64,000 nucleotides of DNA from CADCWK01 sp964244115 (lineage in GTDB: Bacteria; Chloroflexota; Chloroflexia; Thermomicrobiales; UBA6265). A program made the position numbers and the translations under genes. The DNA is taken from assembly GCA_964244115.1 (NCBI GenBank), contig CAXTHM010000014.1:1-64000 (forward strand), written 5' to 3'. Under the pieces are notes generated by a model. It worked only from the letters and a program-made list of their open reading frames with translations, did no database searches and was not told the origin of the DNA. Position 1 is the first letter of the stretch. Each line of letters starts with the position of its first letter. Shown piece after piece: positions 59,368-64,000 of the stretch.

Positions 59368-59512
59368 TCGCCTGAACCGGGGGACAACGGGAAGGGCCGG
59401 GAATACGATGCCATTGGCGAACGACGTAACCCACCAGCGATACTAGTCCGGACGAGACCTTTGGCCAGACGGCCTCCCCATTCCCACCGATTCCCATGGA
59501 GATTCAACCCGC

Positions 59513-59893
59513 ATGACCACGACGATTGGACTCCGCGAGCGCCTGCTCCCGATGCTGCGCTACGTCGCGCGGGAGTATGAACTGCGGACGCCGGACGGCT
59601 ACCCGGAGGTGATCGACGAGCCAGCGCAGGGGATCGTCGGCCTGGCGCTCGACCCAAGCTTCACCCTGTTCTTCACCCAGCAGGACGACGGGTGGGACGT
59701 GCAATTGACCCGGCGGAACGCGCGCACCGACGCCCGCTCCAGCGCCAGCACGATGCGACACGGCGGCGCGCCGCTGCGAGACAGCCGGGTGCTGCCGGAC
59801 GATGTCTCCGATCAGACGCTGCGCAACCTGATCGCAGAACTCAAGTCCCACTTCAACCAGCAGCCGGGCCTGATCCACATCTCCGACTCGTAG
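59513..59893 (+). CDS. Uncharacterised protein
   Basis: A 126-residue soluble protein that I do not recognise. It appears to be a single alpha/beta domain: helix (LRERLLPMLRYVAREYEL), strands (GIVGLALDPSFTLFFTQQDD, then GWDVQLTRR), and a C-terminal helix (DQTLRNLIAELKSHFNQQPG). It lies between parS-like sites and is convergent with ndk across a strong terminator. ATG 59513 has a weak upstream purine stretch (GGAGATTC). Confidence 0.65.
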   Translation: MTTTIGLRERLLPMLRYVAREYELRTPDGYPEVIDEPAQGIVGLALDPSFTLFFTQQDDGWDVQLTRRNARTDARSSASTMRHGGAPLRDSRVLPDDVSDQTLRNLIAELKSHFNQQPGLIHISDS

Positions 59894-59932
59894 GGCGCTC
59901 CCGATACTCGATTGATGTCGTTGAGCCGAAGA

Positions 59933-59973
59933 CAGCAGGACGGGGTGGCCACTGCGGCCACCCCGTCCTGCTG
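59933..59973. terminator. Bidirectional intrinsic terminator
   Basis: CAGCAGGACGGGGTGGCC and its exact complement around the loop ACTGC, giving an 18-base-pair stem. It lies between the convergent uncharacterised gene and ndk. Confidence 0.88.
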
Positions 59974-59998
59974 CTCCGCGATACCGACTGGTTGGACG

Positions 59999-60457
59999 TT
60001 ACTCGACGATCCAGCGGTCGCCGTCGCGGGAGTACGAGACGATCTCACCCTCGTCGAAGAACAGCGCGACCTCACGGGCAGCGCTCTCCGGGCTGTCAGA
60101 GCCATGGACAAGATTGCGGCCGACCTGGAGGGCGAAGTCGCCCCGGATCGTGCCCGGCGCGGCGACGACGGGGTTAGTGCTGCCGATCGTGGCGCGGGCG
60201 GCGGCGATCCCGTCGGAGCCCTCGAAGACCATGATGGCCGACGGGCCGGAGCCGATGTATTCGACCAGCCCGGCGTAGAAGCCCTTGCCCTGATGCTCGG
60301 CGTAGTGCTGCGAGGCGAGCGACTCGTCGATGACCTGGAACTTGACCGCGACGAGCTTGAGGCCGCGTCCTTCGAGCCGGCTGATGATCGTGCCGGTCAG
60401 TCCGCGCTGGACCGCGTCCGGCTTGGCGATGATGAGGGTGTGCTGGACGTCGGCCAT
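59999..60457 (-). CDS. ndk: Nucleoside-diphosphate kinase
   Basis: Balances nucleoside triphosphate pools by phosphate transfer through a histidine. It has 152 residues, the usual length. The N-terminus HTLIIAKPDAVQRGLTGTII and the active-site segment GRNLVHGSDSPESAAREVAL with H118 are typical, as is the ATP-site TNPVVAAPGTIRGDFAL. ATG 60457 follows AGGGAGCC at a good distance; a longer open frame upstream is not family-like. With prs, the HIT gene and dcd, it makes this a nucleotide-metabolism neighbourhood. Confidence 0.96.
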   Translation of the reverse strand: MADVQHTLIIAKPDAVQRGLTGTIISRLEGRGLKLVAVKFQVIDESLASQHYAEHQGKGFYAGLVEYIGSGPSAIMVFEGSDGIAAARATIGSTNPVVAAPGTIRGDFALQVGRNLVHGSDSPESAAREVALFFDEGEIVSYSRDGDRWIVE

Positions 60458-60683
60458 CGAGGCTCCCTTGTGATGAACGGTCTGGCGGACTCGGTGCCGC
60501 ATGAGACCAGCGAATACTGCTGCCCCAGAGATGACGCAGGGCAAACCCGGCGAAGGATACCGCACGGGACATCCCGGGACTGTCGTGGGAAGGTAAACGT
60601 TCGCCCGTGTTTCCCGGCTAGCTGGCCAGATAGTGGTCCAAGGGGGGAGGGTCGACGTGAATCGCCCCCCAGATGCACGGTGA

Positions 60684-60699
60684 CGTTTCACGTGAAACC
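60684..60699. promoter_or_regulatory. parS-like ParB binding site 2
   Basis: CGTTTCACGTGAAACC with an exact 14-base core (60685-60698). Confidence 0.85.
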
Positions 60700-60720
60700 C
60701 GTCCGCTCACCTCGACGCGG

Positions 60721-60736
60721 CGTTTCACGTGAAACA
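60721..60736. promoter_or_regulatory. parS-like ParB binding site 3
   Basis: CGTTTCACGTGAAACA with an exact 14-base core (60722-60735), 37 bases from site 2. These two sites are the main content of the 60458-60814 gap. Confidence 0.88.
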
Positions 60737-60747
60737 TCGCTCTAGAC

Positions 60748-60788
60748 GACGAAGGGCCACGACGAGCGAATCGTCGCGGCCCTTCGTC
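60748..60788. terminator. Hairpin terminator between pdhC and the parS sites
   Basis: GACGAAGGGCC (60748-60758) pairs with GGCCCTTCGTC (60778-60788), with CGACGA/TCGTCG extending the stem inside. It can end the minus-strand pdh transcript. The T-tract (CTTTTG) is on the + strand side. Confidence 0.75.
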
Positions 60789-60814
60789 CTTTTGACTCGC
60801 CGCAGACGGTGAGG

Positions 60815-62239
60815 CTATCCCAGCGCCAGGGTCATCGGGCGCTCGAGGTAGCCGCGCACCGTCTGCAGGAACCGGGCGACCTCGGCCCCGTCCACCGCCC
60901 GGTGGTCGGCCGCGATCGTCAGCTTCATCCGCTGCCCGATCACGATCTCGTCGCCGGAGACGACCGGCGTCCGGACGATCGCGCCGACCGCCAGGATCGC
61001 GGCCTGCGGCGGGTTGATCACCGCGATGAACTCGTCGACATCGAGCATTCCCAGGTTGGAGATCGTGAACGTCCCGCCCTGGTACTCCTCCGGCTTGAGC
61101 CCACCGTTCTTGGCCCGGCCGATCAGGTCCTTCGCGGCCCGGGCGATCGCGCCGAGGCTCTTCTGGTCGGCGTCGGCGATGAACGGCGCGATCAGTCCAC
61201 CGTCCAGCGCGACGGCGATGTTGATGTCGATGTTCGCGTGGTCGTAGAGCTCGCCGCCCTCGAATGAGGCGTTCAGGTCGCGGTGCTGAGTCAGCGCCAG
61301 CGCGGCGGACTTGACGATCAGGTCGTTGAACGAGACCCGCGCCCCGCCCTCGGGCAACTGCCCGTTGATCTCGGCCCGGAACGCCGACGCGGCGTCCATC
61401 GCGATCTCCGCCGTGACGTAGAAGTGCGGCACCGTCTGCTTGGACTCGGCCATCCGGCGACCGGTCACCCGGCGGATGCGGGGCAGGTCACGCAGGACCG
61501 GCTCGGGGCGCCCGGTGTAGCGCGCCGGGGCAGAGATCTGCGTCGAGGTCGCGATCTTCGATTCGGCGGCGTCGGCCGGCGCGGCGCTGACGGCGACGGG
61601 CTCGGCCCGCGGGGCTGGCGGCGGCGTAGACTGTGCCTCCGCCTGGCGGGGCTGCTGCTTCTGGCCACCGGTGACGAACGGCATCACGTCGACCTTGACG
61701 ATCCGGCCGCCCGGGCCGGTGCCGGCGATCTGCTGGAGGTCGATGCCGTGCTCGCTCGCGAGGCGCTTGACGAGCGGCGACGCCCGGAAGCGGCCGTTGC
61801 CCTGCCCATCGGCAGCGGCAGGCGGGGCGGCGGTCGGGGGAGCGGCGGTCGCGGTGCTGGCACCGGCCCCGGCCAGGGGCGACTCCACCGTGTCGCTCTC
61901 GAGGGTGACTTCGGTCTGGTCGGTCGGCTCGGCGACGCTCGGCGTCTCCACCAGAGCCGTCGTGCTGGCGGCGTCCCCGGTCGCGCTGGCCGTCACCGCA
62001 CCGTCATCGGCGCCGATCTGGGCGATCGGCTGCCCGATCGGGACGACGTCGCCCTCCCCGACGAGGAGCTTCGAGAGCGTGCCGGAGTCGGTCGCCTCGA
62101 TCTCGAGCGAGACCTTGTCGGTCTCGATCTCGGCGATGGCGTCGCCCTCCTCGACCTCGTCTCCCTCGCTCTTCAGCCACTTGAGGAGCGTGCCCTCTTC
62201 CATCCCGTCGCCCATCTTGGGCATGATCATCATCGGCAT
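60815..62239 (-). CDS. pdhC: Dihydrolipoamide acyltransferase (E2 of 2-oxoacid dehydrogenase)
   Basis: Core component of the pyruvate-type dehydrogenase complex, 474 residues. The lipoyl domain has K42 in EIETDKVSLEIEA. An Ala/Pro/Thr-rich linker (about 80-145) precedes the peripheral-subunit-binding domain (ASPLVKRLASEHGIDLQQIA, then GTGPGGRIVKVDV, about 152-190). A second linker leads to the catalytic domain, with H446 and D450 in ADHRAVDGAEVARFL. Whether the acyl group is acetyl or branched-chain cannot be settled from this sequence. It is the third gene of a minus-strand cluster, 8 bases after the E1-beta stop. Confidence 0.93.
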   Translation of the reverse strand: MPMMIMPKMGDGMEEGTLLKWLKSEGDEVEEGDAIAEIETDKVSLEIEATDSGTLSKLLVGEGDVVPIGQPIAQIGADDGAVTASATGDAASTTALVETPSVAEPTDQTEVTLESDTVESPLAGAGASTATAAPPTAAPPAAADGQGNGRFRASPLVKRLASEHGIDLQQIAGTGPGGRIVKVDVMPFVTGGQKQQPRQAEAQSTPPPAPRAEPVAVSAAPADAAESKIATSTQISAPARYTGRPEPVLRDLPRIRRVTGRRMAESKQTVPHFYVTAEIAMDAASAFRAEINGQLPEGGARVSFNDLIVKSAALALTQHRDLNASFEGGELYDHANIDINIAVALDGGLIAPFIADADQKSLGAIARAAKDLIGRAKNGGLKPEEYQGGTFTISNLGMLDVDEFIAVINPPQAAILAVGAIVRTPVVSGDEIVIGQRMKLTIAADHRAVDGAEVARFLQTVRGYLERPMTLALG

Positions 62240-62247
62240 CTGAAGCC

Positions 62248-63234
62248 TTATCCTTTTCGGTACAGAGCGCGATTCGCCGCTTCGATCACCTGTGCAACGC
62301 CGGGAAATGCTGCGATCTCAAGGTTTCGGGCATATGGTGCCGGGACCTCGGCGCCGCTGACCCGCTCGACCGGTGCATCGAGGTAGTCGAAGGCGTGCTC
62401 CTGGATGATCGCGGCGACCTCGGACGCGACGCTGAACCAGCGCCACTGCTCCTGGACGACGACGGCCCGGTTGGTCTTCTTCACCGACTCGATGATCGTC
62501 TCGCTGTCGAACGGGCGGATCGAGCGCAGGTCGATCACCTCGGCCTGGACGTCCTGCTCCTTCTCGAGCTGGTCGGCGACCTTGAGCAGCAGGTTGATCT
62601 GGCGGCCGTAGCTGATCAGCGTGATGTCCGACCCCTCGCGGGCGATCCGGGCCTTGCCGAACGGGACGGTCGCGTCGCCCTCGGGGACCTCGCCCTTGGT
62701 GCCGTAGAGGGCGCCGGCCTCCATGAAGATGACCGGGTCCGGGTCGCGGATGGCGGTCAGCATCATGCCCTTGACGTCCTCCGGCGTCGCCGGGGCGACG
62801 ACCTTGAGGCCGGGGAACTGGCCGTAGAACCCTTCGAGGCTGTGCGTGTGCTGGGCGGAGAGCTGGACGCCGCCGCCGTTCGGGCCACGGATCACGATCG
62901 GGACCGAGACCTGGCCGCCGGAGAAGTAGCGCAGCTTGGCCGCGTTCTGGATGATCTGGTCCGACGCCAGGAACGAGAAGTTCCAGGTCATCATCTCGAC
63001 GACGGGCTTCATCCCCATCATCGCCATCCCGATCGCGGCGCCGGTGAAGCCGCCCTCGGCGATCGGCGTGTCGATGACGCGCTTCTTGCCGAACCGGTCG
63101 ATCAGCTTGTCGGTGATCAGGTGGGTGCCGCCGTAGAGACCGATGTCCTCGCCGATCAGCACGACGGACTCGTCGCGCTCCATCTCGTCGGCGAGCGCGG
63201 ACTTGAGCGCATCGCGGTAGGTCATGATTGCCAT
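62248..63234 (-). CDS. pdhB: 2-oxoacid dehydrogenase E1 component, beta subunit
   Basis: The 328-residue TPP-enzyme beta subunit. ALADEMERDESVVLIGEDIG contains the Glu that activates the TPP ring. Further landmarks are TPIAEGGFTGAAIGMAMMG, VIRGPNGGGVQLSAQHTHSL, then EGFYGQFPGLKVVAPATPED, and in the C-terminal domain VIDLRSIRPFDSETI. It would pair with the alpha subunit upstream to decarboxylate pyruvate or a related acid and pass the acyl group to the E2 lipoyl arm. ATG 63234 is preferred over an in-frame start 30 bases earlier. Confidence 0.94.
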   Translation of the reverse strand: MAIMTYRDALKSALADEMERDESVVLIGEDIGLYGGTHLITDKLIDRFGKKRVIDTPIAEGGFTGAAIGMAMMGMKPVVEMMTWNFSFLASDQIIQNAAKLRYFSGGQVSVPIVIRGPNGGGVQLSAQHTHSLEGFYGQFPGLKVVAPATPEDVKGMMLTAIRDPDPVIFMEAGALYGTKGEVPEGDATVPFGKARIAREGSDITLISYGRQINLLLKVADQLEKEQDVQAEVIDLRSIRPFDSETIIESVKKTNRAVVVQEQWRWFSVASEVAAIIQEHAFDYLDAPVERVSGAEVPAPYARNLEIAAFPGVAQVIEAANRALYRKG

Positions 63235-63302
63235 CAGGTGGTTCCTCGGTCGGACGCCAGACATCGGTCGATCGGCGCCGGGATGCTGCCAGGCCGGCGG
63301 TT

Positions 63303-64000
63303 CTAGAGCGTGCCCTGGTCGTTGCCGGGGGCGTAGACGTCCGTCGTCAGTTCGGACAGGTCCGGCTCCGGGCTCTCCTCGGCGAACCTGACGGCCTCGT
63401 CGGCGAGCTGCTTGGCGTGGGCGCGGATCTTCTCCATCGCCTCCTCGTCGGTCGCGCCGAGGTCGAGCAGGCGCTGCTCCAGCAGACCGATCGGGTCGCG
63501 CTTGCGGGCCTCGCGGACTTCGTCCTTGGAGCGGTACTGCTCGAGGAAGTCGGCGGCGCCGTGGGGCCCAAGCCGGTAGGTCATGGCCTCGACGGCGTAG
63601 GGCTTGCCGGTCTCCCGGATGTAGTCGACGGCCTTATGGGCGACGGCGATCACCGCCTCGATGTCCATCGCGTCGACCTTCTCCCACTCGATCGCGTAGG
63701 AGTCGAACTTGGAACCGAGGTTGGTGTTGGCGGTGGCGCGCTCGACGCTGGTGCCCATGCCGTACTGGTTGTTCTCGATGATGAACAGGCAGGGGCACAT
63801 CCCGTCCCTGCCCCAGAGCCCGGCCAGGTTGGCGGACTCGTGGAAGTACCCGTTGTGGATGGCGCCGTCACCGAGGTAGAGCTGGACGACGTTGCCCGTC
63901 TCCTTGTAGGCCTCGGCGTAGGCCATCCCGACGCCCAGCGGGATGTGGGCGCCGACGATACCGTAGCCGCCCCACATGCCGTTCTTGACGTCGAACAGGT
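63303..64000 (-). CDS. pdhA: 2-oxoacid dehydrogenase E1 component, alpha subunit (5' end beyond window)
   Basis: C-terminal part of the TPP-dependent alpha subunit, about 232 residues visible. The TPP/Mg motif GDGAIHNGYFHESANLAGLW, continuing to FIIENNQYGMGT, is complete. The phosphorylation-loop region of related enzymes corresponds to AMTYRLGPHGAADFLEQYRS. The frame runs into the right edge of the window, so the start is missing. It lies upstream of the beta subunit by 68 bases in the same direction, giving the order alpha, beta, E2. Confidence 0.94.
   Translation of the reverse strand, partial: LFDVKNGMWGGYGIVGAHIPLGVGMAYAEAYKETGNVVQLYLGDGAIHNGYFHESANLAGLWGRDGMCPCLFIIENNQYGMGTSVERATANTNLGSKFDSYAIEWEKVDAMDIEAVIAVAHKAVDYIRETGKPYAVEAMTYRLGPHGAADFLEQYRSKDEVREARKRDPIGLLEQRLLDLGATDEEAMEKIRAHAKQLADEAVRFAEESPEPDLSELTTDVYAPGNDQGTL

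Noticed and set aside
1..64000. tRNA, rRNA, tmRNA or SRP RNA genes
   Set aside because: GGTTCAA-like strings occur inside family A repeats but no cloverleaf or other RNA signature accompanies them.

Overview
The window is 64 kb of GC-rich, densely coding bacterial DNA. Ribosome binding sites are strong GGAGG types and GTG starts are common. Three luciferase-like enzymes of F420-associated families, an NfeD-slipin pair, PucR and Lrp regulators and a full lipoyl-type 2-oxoacid dehydrogenase fit a Chloroflexota member of the Thermomicrobia/Sphaerobacter kind. That placement is an inference from gene content and composition; no rRNA or tRNA is present to confirm it.

Layout. 1-7 kb: an ECF sigma factor with a cut-off anti-sigma-like gene, an MFS exporter, a Na+/H+ antiporter and a GAF-PAS histidine kinase. 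7-17.6 kb: three luciferase-like oxidoreductases, a drug-efflux MFS gene coupled to a damaged PadR-type regulator, two MOSC proteins, an AbrB/PIN toxin-antitoxin group, and an Lrp regulator next to an aminotransferase. 18-33 kb: NfeD and slipin, a TRIC-type channel, a metallo-hydrolase, a lone receiver protein, HtrA with a LuxR-type regulator, an enolase-superfamily enzyme, an MNT-HEPN pair with a frameshifted toxin, and a penicillin-binding protein.

33.8-40.9 kb is the most unusual part. Seven co-directional genes encode an E1-like adenylyltransferase, a ubiquitin-like protein, an E2-like protein, a membrane-anchored JAMM peptidase, a zinc-site/OB-fold protein, a methyltransferase and a ClpA-like double-AAA ATPase, followed by a strong terminator. 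The first three overlap by ATGA or TGATG. This looks like a complete bacterial ubiquitin-like conjugation, deconjugation and unfolding cassette. It departs from the norm in three ways: the Ubl has no C-terminal di-glycine, the first AAA domain has lost its ATPase residues, and there is a possible E3-like zinc protein.

41-64 kb: tandem double-GNAT paralogues, a Gfo/Idh/MocA oxidoreductase, a VapBC pair, an ECF-type S component, a PucR regulator, a large modular membrane protein with a nuclease-like OB domain, an arginase-fold protein, RNase III, prs, a HIT protein, dcd, ndk and the pdhC-pdhB-pdhA cluster running off the right edge. Three parS-like sites lie between 59.35 and 60.74 kb, which suggests proximity to the chromosome origin.

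Most larger gaps carry short palindromic repeats. There are at least ten copies of a two-hairpin element (family A) and eleven of a CCGGGCG-type hairpin (family B), plus paired inverted repeats and one larger inverted duplicate. No CRISPR array, IS transposase, rRNA or tRNA was recognised.
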